Source: Margaritifera margaritifera
Taxonomy: Eukaryota > Mollusca > Bivalvia > Unionida > Margaritiferidae
Assembly (NCBI GenBank): GCA_029931535.1
Contig: JAQPZY010001500.1
Coordinates: 1-64,000 of the forward strand
Length of the DNA: 64,000 nucleotides
Direction: 5' to 3'
The notes below the pieces were generated by a model, which was not told the origin of the DNA, made no database searches, and saw only the letters and a list, made by a program, of their open reading frames with translations. This document shows, in pieces, positions 48,501 to 57,295 of this stretch (within the stretch, counting starts at the first letter, position 1; every line of letters starts with the position of its first letter). The position numbers were made by a program, and so were the translations under genes.

Positions 48501-50105
48501 TGTTTTTTTTAAAAAAACATAGAAGCGCGACACTGACCAGTAGCTGCTAGGAATTGTTTTAATTTAAGTCATTTAAGACTTCAACTCTATTTGCTTATTA
48601 CGCAACAGAGTGGGGAGGGGGGGTGTAGGCTGGGAGAGAAAGAGAGACGGAGGAGATGGGATATAGCTTAAAACAACTACACTTCTTCTGATTTGTATAT
48701 AGTTTAGACGTGCATCAAGGCCAGTACCCTCCCCCCCCCCTCCTAAATTTAAGTTAAATGTTTTACACGATAATATGAGAACTTAACATCAAATGCGTTT
48801 CTCAATCCAAATTTGTTTTTCACAAACTAACATCTTTTTAGTTTTAAGGTGTGTGGTTTTGTGATATTTTCATTCAACAGTTATTGTACTGTACATTTTG
48901 AAACATCGAAGCGCGACATTGAACATTAGCTGATGACATGTAGAAACTGTCATGACGGACTGTTGTTGACTCGAGGCAGGAAGCTACAGCAACAGGCATA
49001 GCGGCTGGTTTCAAAGTAAGAATGATACTCCTCAGCCAGTTCCTGGTGATGCAATGTAGATTCGTGAAAAAAGTGTGGACAGGAAATAACTTTTTTATCT
49101 CATTGAACTCACTTGTTTATGACATGAATGGCCACTGATAGAGCGCAACAGTCAATACAGTGTACACAATTCCGTGCATTTAAAAATTGCCGTACTGTCT
49201 CATAAACAACGTTATTATAAAAGTTTAAGGGTAACAGTACAGAAGAACCTTTCCGTAGTATAGCTCCTGTATCTTTTTTATTTTAAAATACTTTGGCAAG
49301 AATTATGACATACATGTCATAATGTGCCAGTTTTCATGATCGTACATGTTCGATATAAATATTACGGCGTTCATTTGTAATCTCTTTTCGAGTTCTATAT
49401 GTATTACTGCTTTCAATGATTTCTTCAAGGTGGGTCTTGCAAATGATATGGAAATTAAAGGGAAACTGACAAATTAATAACCAGTACACAACACACTTTT
49501 ATGAAATATCATTTATTGAGAAAGAACCTCGAGGTTACCGCATGATGCAGAACAATGTCAATTTCCGCATCTGTATATGCTAACAGGTACATATACATGT
49601 ATTAAATCAGTAGGGATGTACGTTGTAGCTAAGCAAATATTTCTGATGTATGCTTTGTCATGGCTAGGGGTGGAAAGATATCCAAGAAATATAAAACCTC
49701 ATTTGTTCTACGTTACACGCGTTCGTCTGTATGTATCCTCAGCCAGGCTACTGATAAATACACAGGAAATGTTACCACTATACAGGTAAAGGTATGAAAT
49801 TGATACCTGCCATGTTCGGTTTACGGTGTCGGAGTTTCTCCCATCTGTTTGTTTAGTGTGTCGACTCGCGGAGCAAATACAATAGAATCAGCGAGGGGTG
49901 CCATAGAATCCACTACGACTCACGACGACTGCAATAAAATCCGTCACACACTTCCACTAGAGTGAGTGGATTTTCACTAAATTAGTGTGAAAATCCACCA
50001 GACTGCGTGGACTTAAACTACTCATAGTGGACATTTAATCCCCTGCCCTCTCTCCACGCCCACACAATTTTTGTGGTCAATCATAAAAACACGATGCGTG
50101 TACTG
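45555..50105. mobile_element. Nested DNA transposon with TA duplication inside the packaging ATPase gene
   Basis: The ends are identical inverted repeats over 25 bp, starting CAGTACACGCATCGTG, and flanked by TA (45553-45554, 50106-50107). Beyond the 25 bp similarity continues loosely (GTGGGCGTGGAG), with many scattered 'gtgga/tccac' and 'gtcgtgg' copies near both ends (45600-45780, 49880-50070). The 4.5-kb interior has no recognisable transposase; its longest frames (about 80 codons) show no DDE motif. A TA duplication and CAGT start fit Tc1/mariner, but the size and subterminal repeats are unusual, so the superfamily is left open. Confidence 0.85.
47380..49550. repeat. Diverged direct repeats inside the nested transposon
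   Basis: Three blocks (about 47380-47990, 48330-48560, 48755-49550) share phrases in order: 'gaaaccagttttacgc', 'ttcacaaactaacatctt', 'tttgaaacatcg.gg/agcgc', 'cactcctc.gc', 'atgaa..gccactga.agag', and 'gaaatatcatttattgagaaa'. The first and third are the longest. They indicate an internal tandem expansion before or after insertion. No protein is encoded. Confidence 0.6.
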
Positions 50106-50526
50106 TATGATGATGTCCTTTTCATCAAAATCGAAGTTTAATTTCTTCTTCGTCTTCTCCTAACATGTCGTCGAAGATGACCAGATGTGTTTGACTCAAG
50201 TCAGACACGATCCCATCGTCTTCGCGAGGAATGCCTTTGACAAACGAAATGGCTTCTCCTTGACTTTCTTGAAGTAAGGTGTAAGACGATTGCCACTCTT
50301 TGTAACACCACACGATACTTTGAGGAAGACGATCAAACAAATGAGATTTGTGTTCGATCAAACAGTTGACAAATTCGGTTTTGCCTGAACCACTGGGTCC
50401 AGCAATCAACATGTTAAAAGGATGGTGCAGATACAAAGCTTCCCAACTTTGATGATCTAACTTTTCGTCAATCACTTTGACAACAGAAGAGGAGGAAGAG
50501 GAGGCAGAAGAGGAGGATGCAGCCAT
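50106..50526 (-). pseudogene. Packaging ATPase, N-terminal half
   Basis: ATG 50526 was chosen because the family-like sequence starts after a Ser-rich leader; upstream codons to 50613 look non-conserved. Walker A 'GPSGSGKTEFV' lies near residue 43 and Walker B 'THLVIFDDML' near residue 118, followed by an acidic stretch. Two adjacent TGA codons (50127-50122) end the frame shortly before the TA where the 4.5-kb transposon begins. The remaining half is at 45236-45552. The nucleotide-binding motifs are intact, so the gene was disabled by point changes and the insertion. Confidence 0.87.
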
Positions 50527-50653
50527 GACTGAGGTATGGAGAATTTTGAGAGGAACATAAAAGACACAAGACATTTTATGCATTTCATACACGTTTAATC
50601 TTTTAAACAACAAACATATTTACATGTCATGAATTAAAACACAAAAACACACA

Positions 50654-51476
50654 TCAAGCAAAAAATGTCACTTTTAACTTTGGTTCTAAGTTCACTTGTT
50701 CTTTTTCTTGTCTTGGATGATTAGTGACACGCAAGGTCCTTGGCACAGTGTGCCTCTTCTTGTAGCCAAGCATCGAAACCAATACTTTTCCAGTCACGTA
50801 CATCTTTCCAATTGTTAAGTTGTTGGTGTAACCAACTATCGATACACACTTCTTAGAAAGTATGAAGTGTAGATAAAGTTTGACAAATGTCTTCTTCACA
50901 TGGAGGTACACAACTAGTGTTCATCACGTTTCTCAACACTTTGAGCACAATTTGTCTTTCGTGTACCGATAAAGTGTGAATGGTCATGTCTTTGTTGCAT
51001 GTACCGTTCATAAATAGTCCATAAGGAATACTGATCATCAAAAATAGTCCATAACGAATTTCCTGGGAAATAAAATCCAAGAAAAGTAGTCACTAACACA
51101 CACCCCCACATAGCGTCCAAAATTAAATGGAAACAATTCATGTATCAGTAGTTTATAATCCTCTAAGGTCTGAACACTATCACTGACTTCCTTCCACTGA
51201 ATTTGTTCCACAAGTGAAGACAATGGTCATGGCATGGCATGGTCTGCTTTTATATCCAGGTTCACAAGGTTTGTATCTTTGGTGATAGTCTACCCCAAGG
51301 CGTCTGTGATAGTTTCTCCTAAGAATCAGTCTTCTTATACTGTGGAAATAACAACAGTTTAAAAATCGAGAAATGATTCTGAGTCTGCATTTCACTTGTA
51401 TCTTGACAAACTCTCTGCAGATGGGTTCTCGAAGCTCCAAAGGCAGATTCTGAATGTGTTCTTCTAAACTAGTCAT
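50654..51476 (-). pseudogene. Accessory protein 'LEEHI' copy 2, with downstream Trp-rich frame
   Basis: From ATG 51476: 'MTSLEEHIQNLPLELREPIC' and 'REFVKIQVKC', closely resembling the neighbour at 51482-51945. In a shifted frame near 51220-51140 follows 'VEQIQWKEVSDSVQTLEDYK', matching the neighbour's 'WNDIQEKVTNLQEYTN' segment. Further left, a frame with stops encodes 'RQIVLKVLRNVMNTS' and a Trp-rich piece ('SWLHQQLNNWKDVRDWKSIG', about 50830-50770), which could be another small gene. 'LP.EL...I' resembles the start of an F-box, but this is too short to claim. A TATAAAAG lies at 51247-51254. Confidence 0.4.
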
Positions 51477-51481
51477 TCACA

Positions 51482-51945
51482 GGCACTTCTTTCTTTTTGA
51501 TGAAATAGTCACACAATTGCCAAATGGAATCGGATGGTAAAGAATATCCAAGACATTCAGTGATGACCTTTCTACACCTCAGACGGCGTGAAGGCGTTTT
51601 GTCTTGAGGTGACACTTCTTTTAAAAAATTTGTGTATTCCTGCAAGTTTGTAACTTTTTCCTGAATGTCGTTCCATCAAATTCTGTGTAACAGTGTCACA
51701 TTGTAGGTTGTGCCATCCAAACTATTAAAGGTGTCATCTAGTCCTTCATGAATGTCTGACCATTTGAATACTTTGAAACTAATCAGTACTTTTATAGCAT
51801 TCGGATACCAATGGTTAAAATGTCTATGCCGTAAAGGATGTAATTGTTCTTTGCATTTCACTTGTATCTGGACCAGCTCTTGGTAAATGCGTTCTCGCAG
51901 CTCTGGAGGCAAACAATGAATGTGCTCTTCTAAAATATCCATAGG
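51482..51945 (-). pseudogene. Accessory protein 'LEEHI' copy 1
   Basis: The ATG at about 51945 overlaps the end of the BIR frame. It encodes 'MDILEEHIHCLPPELRERIY' and 'QELVQIQVKC', then a middle unlike copy 2, and after an in-frame TGA (51678-51676) 'WNDIQEKVTNLQEYTNFLKE' and 'DSIWQLCDYFIKKKEVPVND' to a stop at 51482. About 155 codons in all. It has a tandem paralogue to the left. No known family; an F-box-like N-terminus is only a possibility. It sits between the BIR gene and the ATPase, a place where Polintons often carry acquired genes. Confidence 0.5.
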
Positions 51946-52603
51946 GACTCGTATTCTTGACCCACCAAAGGAAGGTAACGACAGCTCGGAGACCATCTGG
52001 AAAGTTCCAAGTAAGCTGAGTCTTTATACTCCCATTCGTGAAGTGTCACACTGCAACTGAAACACTGAACTTTATCTCCTTCTGCCAAGTAAACAAATCC
52101 AGCTCTGGCTAAAGATTCGGGAGTGGGTCCAGCCAGATATTTGGGCCATTTATCTTTGAATGAGTGTAATCGACTTTCAAAATTTTCATAGCCACGCAAA
52201 GCCAGGGGAAACACGTATTTATAATGTATGGGTGACAACAATGACCGTTGGGTTTGTGGATGACGATCCATGTGAACAAAACGGATAGGGGAGCAAAGCC
52301 ATGCTGCATCACTATTGTCATTCTGAGTATGTTGATGGCATCCGCAGGTAGGTACATGCTAGCATCACTTTGACCAGTAAAGCAGAAAGGGCGTCGTGCT
52401 GCATCATTGCTTTCTCTAGTGGGGCAATAAAGCACATGAAAGGAATCGCTTTCGATAGTCCCGGAGGAGTGGCAAGGTCGTGCTGCATTGCTGATGTCAA
52501 AGCGTACGGCATCACACTTGTCGCAAAACAACGCATCCCACTCGAGTTTATGATCAAACTTGAAGTCCACAGTAGGTCCCTCACTCGGTGGCTGTGTCGA
52601 ATT
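51930..52603 (-). pseudogene. BIR-domain (IAP-type) protein carried by the Polinton
   Basis: The intact frame 52271-51930 encodes a BIR domain: 'RLHSFKDKWPKYL', 'PESLARAGFVYLAEGDKVQC', CFSC (first zinc ligands), 'LHEWEYKDSAY' and 'SRWSPSCRYL' (last Cys). The zinc-binding His expected before 'SRW' is Leu (codon CTT), so metal binding is probably lost. BIR proteins inhibit caspases or act in cell-death control. Upstream, a different frame from ATG 52603 gives 'MNSTQPPSEGPTVDFKF' and 'LFCDKCDAVRFDISNAARP', implying an N-terminal extension joined by a frameshift near 52250. A related second start (ATG 52694) lies just upstream, as a 90-bp duplication. Confidence 0.75.
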
Positions 52604-52722
52604 CATTAGTATAGGTGCCAGTGTACTGGCCTCCACATTGAACTTTGAAGTTCACAGTGAGTTCCTCACTCAGTGGCTGTGTGGAAGTAGTATTCATCTT
52701 CTTGCTCGGTCAATGTTTGGAG

Positions 52723-53669
52723 TCAGAATGAATTGCTGGTCTTGGAAGTTGTCCCTTTTTTATACTGAAGATCGGCATGTCCATATGGTAAAGTGTTGTG
52801 GTCTGGAAGTCGCACTCGTTTCTGGTACACAATTTGCTAGACTTTTTCTAAAGGGCAACTGACGATTTGGTGGTTTGGCAAACATACAATTTTGTGGGGC
52901 TCTAAGGTTTTCACTCGAAAGTCTTGAGCTAGTCCAGACTGTAAAGTGTTTTTCAAGACCTCAAAGTTGACTCGTTGACTCGCTCGATAATTCAGTGTCA
53001 ATCCTTTGACTTTGCATTTGGTATGAAGTCGGCTTTGTCAGTCCTTGTTTTGATAGCCATAATTTTTACGGCCACCGTTGATCGTCTCTTGGGGGTGCTC
53101 CTCCGTCCATGACCCTAAATGATCTTCTTCGATGGTGGGGTGTTGGCTGCCAGGGTGATGGATATACATACAACTGTCGGTGTCAAAGTACAGGACTCGA
53201 TCTTGGAGGTGAAACGTGGGTCAAGTGAAGTTTGGCTTTTCCATCGGTGATTTTAAACTTATCATTGGATTGTTGAATGTGTTAAATTTTGTCCATGACT
53301 TCAGACAGTATTAATTCTGCCGGCGTACTAAACTCGATCCAGACAGGAGACTTCAAATTATCATGATAAATGGAAAGTCTCAACCGATAGTCCTCTTTCA
53401 CCTGGCATTGCCGTTTCAATGTCTCTAACAAAGAATCCCACAAATCGGTTTTGAAACCTGCGGCTTTCTCGTGGGGGTACTTCAGACTTGAACTCTTTAA
53501 AGTTGACGGTGTAGGTGTAAGCCGTGGTTCTAAATTTTCTGGATGTTACTTTTTGCGTCTCTCGAATGTGATAGTAATTTTCGGGAGCTACGGAACGACA
53601 TTCTTTTATAGGGGTTCTAGACTCTCTTGGTCTTGTGGAAGTGGAAGGTATGGTTTCAGGCTCACTCAT
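52723..53669 (-). pseudogene. Protein-primed-type DNA polymerase B, large internal deletion
   Basis: PolB replicates Polinton DNA from the ends. From ATG 53669 the N-terminal part reads 'APENYYHIRETQKV' and 'RKFRTTAYTYTVNFKEFKSE', characteristic of Polinton polymerases, then continues in a shifted frame to about 53225. There the sequence jumps to polymerase motif C ('VLYFDTDSCMY', DTDS at 53173-53184) and the C-terminal part, ending 'LPYGHADLQYKKG' and TGA 52723. Exonuclease motifs, the TPR regions and motifs A and B are absent. Only about 310 codons remain of a family near 1000-1200, so roughly two thirds of the gene is gone. Extra stops lie near 53285 and 53223. Confidence 0.85.
52754..52764 (-). 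promoter_or_regulatory. TATA box upstream of the BIR gene, inside PolB 3' end
   Basis: TATAAAAAAGG on the minus strand, 60 bp upstream of ATG 52694 and about 150 bp upstream of ATG 52603. It overlaps the C-terminal codons of the PolB remnant, again suggesting individual promoters embedded in the upstream gene. Confidence 0.45.
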
Positions 53670-53852
53670 GTCCTCTTAGAAATCACTGGCATGGACTTGG
53701 GCTAACACTTCAGCTAGCGGTGTATGAGGCGGTACGGAAAGTCGTCATCGTGGCCTCTCAGTTTCTTCTTCTGGTTTCTCACTGAAATTGTGTGATCGTT
53801 TCTTCTTGATTGCAAACTTTGATCTGATTGAGTTTTACACAGGCTCTCACCC

Positions 53853-53861
53853 TATATATAG
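53853..53861 (+). promoter_or_regulatory. TATA box for the zinc-knuckle gene
   Basis: TATATATAG on the plus strand, 57 bp before ATG 53918. It lies between PolB (minus) and this gene (plus), so the 53670-53917 gap is a divergent promoter region. Confidence 0.5.
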
Positions 53862-53917
53862 AGACAACTTCTTACCCTCTGAGTAACTATTCATTATTCG
53901 ACTTTCAAACAGTGAAG

Positions 53918-54420
53918 ATGGAAGAGCAGTCAGAAAAGCTTACCCTTCTTGCCAGAGATTTAGCACAACAGACAGCTGTTGCTATCAGAAATTTAGAGTC
54001 CTTGGAAAGTATACCACTTTTTCCAATAAGACTAAGAACTACTCCTCCTCTCGAGATAAAAGTCAAGATACTTGCTATATCTGCCAGGAAAAAAGACATT
54101 GGGCACCAGAATGTCCACGACATCAAAGTAAAGGAAAAGAAAACAGAGACAAAGGTAAAGATACCTGTTATCATCGTCAAGAAAAAGGACATTGGTCTTC
54201 AGAGTGTCCTAAGAAAAAAGAGAACCAGGGGAAGATGGAGGAGGCATAGGGCTCTTCAGCAACAGAAGAAGAAGACAAACCCATCCCTGTCGTCAAGAAA
54301 TGTAAGAAGTCAAGGCGACTGGAAGACAGTGAAGAAGAAGAACCCATGATGCCTGTGAAGAAATTTCAAAAAGAGAGACTGATAGTGACAGAAAAAATGG
54401 ACTTGAGTAATATGTTGTGA
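53918..54420 (+). pseudogene. Zinc-knuckle (CCHC) protein on the opposite strand of the Polinton
   Basis: ATG 53918 opens a helical stretch ('EEQSEKLTLLARDLAQQTAV'). After a frameshift (about 53995-54010) the frame encodes a CCHC knuckle 'CYICQEKRHWAPECP' (54073 on) and a second one 'CYHRQEKGHWSSECP' (54166 on) in which the second Cys is Arg (CGT). An in-frame TAG (54247-54249) follows, then an acidic/basic tail to TGA 54418. CCHC knuckles bind single-stranded nucleic acids, as in gag proteins. The source could be a retroelement. A nucleic-acid-binding role during replication or packaging is inferred. Confidence 0.6.
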
Positions 54421-54593
54421 AATGCTCATTGTGATTTTTAAAAAGAGAATATACCAAAAAGGAAAAAAGAAAGTGTCTCTTGATTTTGTTTTATAGTATG
54501 GACCCACATACGCACTAATACACAATCAAATGATGGGATTAAGTTTTACTTGATTTGGCAATTTTATTTCTTTTCTAAGAAATGTGGGTGGCC
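54421..54593. other. Short intergenic spacer in the Polinton
   Basis: Lies between the convergent ends of the zinc-knuckle gene (plus) and the coiled-coil gene (minus). No feature seen. Confidence 0.4.
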
Positions 54594-55248
54594 CTAAAAA
54601 GGACTGTTGGGTTGTTTGTTTTTAAAACAAACATATGGACTGGACATGATGAGCTTTACCTGTCCCAATCCCTTTCCACGGCCAAGTCTTACTCCTCCTG
54701 CTGCTGCTGCTTTGGTAGTTGTAGTAGTAGTAGTAGTCAGTGGTGGTGGTGGTGGAATCTCAGTAGTAGTGAGAGTGGATGATGTGGTGGGCTTAGAATG
54801 TTTAGCTCGTGATGGTCTCTTTCTCTTGGGTTGAGTTAAAGAAGTCGGATACATGTTTCTCAGATTCTTTAACTCTGCTAAAAATATCTTGTAGCAGACT
54901 CACCGTTGGATTGTCACCACTCCCTTCCTTCTGTCCTTCACACTTCAAAGTTTTCTGCTTCTCTTCTTCTTCTCGCTTTCTTCTTTCCTCTTCTTGCTGA
55001 AGAAATGCTTCTTCTGCTTCTCTCGGACGCTGCAAAAATTTTTTCAATTCTTCTTTCTGTCTCTTTCTAAAATCATCGATCACAGGTAAGGAAGGAGAAG
55101 ACGGTGGTACTACGGCGGTTGTTTCAGGCAAAAATTCTTGCGATGACAGAAAATCCACAAAATCCAAATTAAAATCTTCTGGATGAATGTTGACTACTGC
55201 CGTCATCGTACTATCACTCCAAACATGAGGTTTCCGTAGTGGGCTCAC
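54594..55248 (-). pseudogene. Coiled-coil/low-complexity Polinton protein, one frameshift
   Basis: Starting from ATG 55248 or ATG 55206 ('MTAVVNIHPEDFNLDFVDFL'), the frame has a Pro/Ser segment, then a highly charged helix (residues about 60-100, 'LQQEEERRKREEEEKQK') and 'PTVSLLQDIFSRVKESEK'. Near 54838 a frameshift moves into a frame with 'PKRKRPSRAKHSKP' (basic, NLS-like), a Pro/Thr run and 'GVRLGRGKGLGQVKLIMSSP', ending at 54594. I do not recognise the family. Its place next to the right end and the NLS-like stretch would suit an early regulatory or terminal-protein-like role, but that is speculation. Confidence 0.45.
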
Positions 55249-55326
55249 CCCAATACATCGTCTTGGTTGTATCAGCCATACTTAAACTATGCCACCAAAG
55301 GTAAAACCGTACGAACGCTGTGGCGT

Positions 55327-55442
55327 CTATATACTGAAGGTGACGTCACACACCCACTCTCTTCTGATTGGAAGAGACCCTACATTTTTAAATGCGCCTT
55401 TGGATTGGTGGACCATTTTGATCCGATCTTTGGCTATATATA
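55327..55442. promoter_or_regulatory. Divergent promoter: two TATA boxes around a CRE palindrome
   Basis: A minus-strand TATA (GTATATAGAC, 55327-55335) faces the coiled-coil gene. A plus-strand TATATATA (55435-55442) faces the small ORF at 55485-55717. Between them are a perfect CRE palindrome TGACGTCA (55341-55348) and two ATTGG (inverted CCAAT) boxes near 55366 and 55403. This is a compact bidirectional promoter close to the right end. Confidence 0.6.
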
Positions 55443-55484
55443 CCAACGTTTTTGTTACATAGTTTCACCTGTTCTCAAGACAAG

Positions 55485-55717
55485 ATGTATGCTTCCGTAG
55501 AATCATTAGCATCGTATCGGGTATGCTCTTCAACCCGGACTACCCCATGTACGTCAAAGCATCATGGGCTATTACTAAGATTACAGCTAAATCTATTTGG
55601 AAGAGACGAATCTATGTGGAGAGACATGGGTGTCTGAAGAGTGTACTGATTTATGGACCTGAAGCGCGTAGAAGTTTGAGGAGAAGAAGGCCAGTGAAGA
55701 GGTGTAATATGTGTTAA
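55485..55717 (+). pseudogene. Small basic protein next to the right Polinton end
   Basis: About 43 bp downstream of the TATATATA box an ATG (55485) opens a 50-codon frame. The neighbouring frame (ATG 55523) gives a more protein-like sequence: 'MLFNPDYPMYVKASWAITKI', 'SIWKRRIYVERHG' and a basic end 'RRSLRRRRPVKRCNMC'. Both frames overlap, so one frameshift is likely. The Arg-rich end suggests nucleic-acid binding. No family recognised. It is one of two plus-strand genes in an otherwise minus-strand element. Confidence 0.4.
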
Positions 55718-55810
55718 CTCTCTTCAGTTAACAAAACTCCAATGGCCTTTTTCAGGGCCGCCCACATCTCTCAGAAAAGAAATCTTAAAAATTGCCAATG
55801 GTGTTTTTAT

Positions 55811-56476
55811 GTGGGGTGTTGGATAGCAGATGACGGGGTACTGGTCACTACACACGACGTGTTGATGGTATAGTGTGGGGTGTTGGATAGTAGATGACGG
55901 GGTATTGGTCACTACAAACCGTGAGTTGATGGTATAGTGTGGGGTGCTGGGAAGTAGATGACGGGGTATTGGTCACTACACACTTCTGTCCCTATAAACA
56001 CTTCTGACCCTATAAACACTTCTACTCTATAAACACTTCTACCCATAAACACTTCTGCCCTGTAGAGTCTCATCCTACCCCTAAGTGTCCCATCCATGTT
56101 AATTTCCCATATGGCTCTATACATTTCCCGTATGGCTCTATAATCCCTCTCCATGTTAATCCCCCGTATGGCTCTCAAGCATCCCTTCCATATTAAACCT
56201 ATAGACACATTTAACCTAGGATTTCCCGTACGTACCTATAGTGGCACCTATTGAGGTAAACTCTAACAATGTTACTATTCACCCCCCCCCATTGAGGTCA
56301 ACCACTTTTAACACTGTTACCATTTTGGCTCTCAAGCTTCTCATCTATGTTTATGAGCCCATGAGGCACTTGAGAACCAAGCGTTCATTTTTGGCTCTCA
56401 AGTGCCTCATCCATGTTAATTTCCTGTATGGCTCTCAAGTACCTCTTTTGGCTCTCAGTCGCCTCATATAACTACT
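55811..56476 (-). repeat. Right terminal inverted repeat of the Polinton, with three 64-bp units
   Basis: Mirror image of 37054-37871 with scattered substitutions. The 64-bp units recur with 'ggtcactaca' at 55843, 55907 and 55971; the left end has five units, which accounts for most of the length difference. The outer boundary is CTACT at 56472-56476, followed by TATAAG. Confidence 0.9.
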
Positions 56477-57169
56477 TATAAGCTTACACATATACCCCAC
56501 CCCCCAATCTGTTACAGTATATAAATACTGTACATCAATTATATACCTGTATATTTATATTGCCAAATAAACTTGAGCATCAGATGAAATTAATGTTTTA
56601 CTTTTTTATTTTTCTGTTTGTTTTTCTATTGCATACTATGATAATACTGAAAAATGAGATGAACCTGTTCCGAAGCATTTCTAGATCATTATATGTTTTA
56701 GTAAAGTTCCCCTCCCTCTCTCTCTCTCATAAAATATGTAATCCGAATCACACCGTGCAAGTAATCGCTATCAGTTGCACTTAACATTAGAAACATTTTT
56801 TTTTTGTACATGCTTTGGTAACAGTATAAGTATTCCCTGATTGCCTAGCGTTCTTCAATCAGCGGCCTCATCGTTCACAGCATGTCAAAAAGATGTTCCT
56901 GTCATGAAAGTTTTTTTGTGATTCTGCTTCTGTTTTGAAGAATTTTTCACCAATGCGAGTTTCAAAAATAACGCTAAAATGCTTTATAACGTTAACCAAA
57001 TTTTACTTTTTCGATGCTTGACATGTCAACATTTTTAAGCAATCATCAGAATTCAAATATTAAATATCGATCGAGTATAAATCTATGCGTACAGAAACTG
57101 AAATCTGAAAAAGTTTGTAAGTGGTACGAAAAGTAATACTGTACTTGACATTAAAGCATCATGGAGGAA
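56477..57169. other. Unassigned sequence to the right of the Polinton
   Basis: AT-rich, with 'ctctctctctc' near 56713-56727. No gene or exon was recognised, and no sign of the minus-strand host gene. Confidence 0.3.
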
Positions 57170-57295
57170 AAGAAAAGGAGACATTTTCCCACCAGTGGGT
57201 GCAAACTCACGACCTCGTGCTCCAAAGTCAAATTTGTGTGTGTGTGTGTGTCTAAGTCACACACTTTATCCACTCGGCCACAGTAACTGTAGCTG
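57170..57295 (-). mobile_element. tRNA-derived SINE or tRNA pseudogene
   Basis: On the minus strand 'TGTGGCCGAGTGGATAA' (A-box, about 57267-57283) and 'GGTCGTGAGTTTGCACCC' (B-box region, about 57200-57217) resemble a Leu/Ser-type tRNA head, separated by a (GT)n-containing stretch. The long spacer and mismatches exclude a working tRNA gene. No tail is obvious. Confidence 0.5.

Larger units (their letters stand above)
37054..56476 (-). mobile_element. Polinton/Maverick element, complete ends, genes decayed
   Basis: Both ends start AGTAG(A/T)TATATGAGG when read inward and are inverted repeats of about 660-820 bp. The flanks TGTAAG (37048-37053) and TATAAG (56477-56482) agree at five of six bases. 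AG...CT ends and 6-bp duplications are characteristic of Polintons. The 19.4-kb interior encodes an adenain-like protease, capsid-type proteins, DDE integrase with chromodomain, packaging ATPase and a protein-primed-type PolB. Most genes are on the minus strand and packed 4-40 bp apart. A 4551-bp transposon has inserted later, so the original length was about 14.9 kb. Nearly every gene has stops, frameshifts or deletions, so this copy is dead. Confidence 0.93.

Noticed and set aside
38102..52271. TGA recoding as a sense codon in the Polinton
   Set aside because: TAA and TAG stops and frameshifts are also present in the same genes, so simple decay explains them better.
52370..52862. Plus-strand open frames across the BIR/PolB boundary
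   Set aside because: They are antisense to recognisable BIR and PolB coding sequence and show no domain.
57170..57295. A functional tRNA gene
   Set aside because: The A and B box regions are imperfect and separated by a (GT)n stretch; no cloverleaf can be supported.
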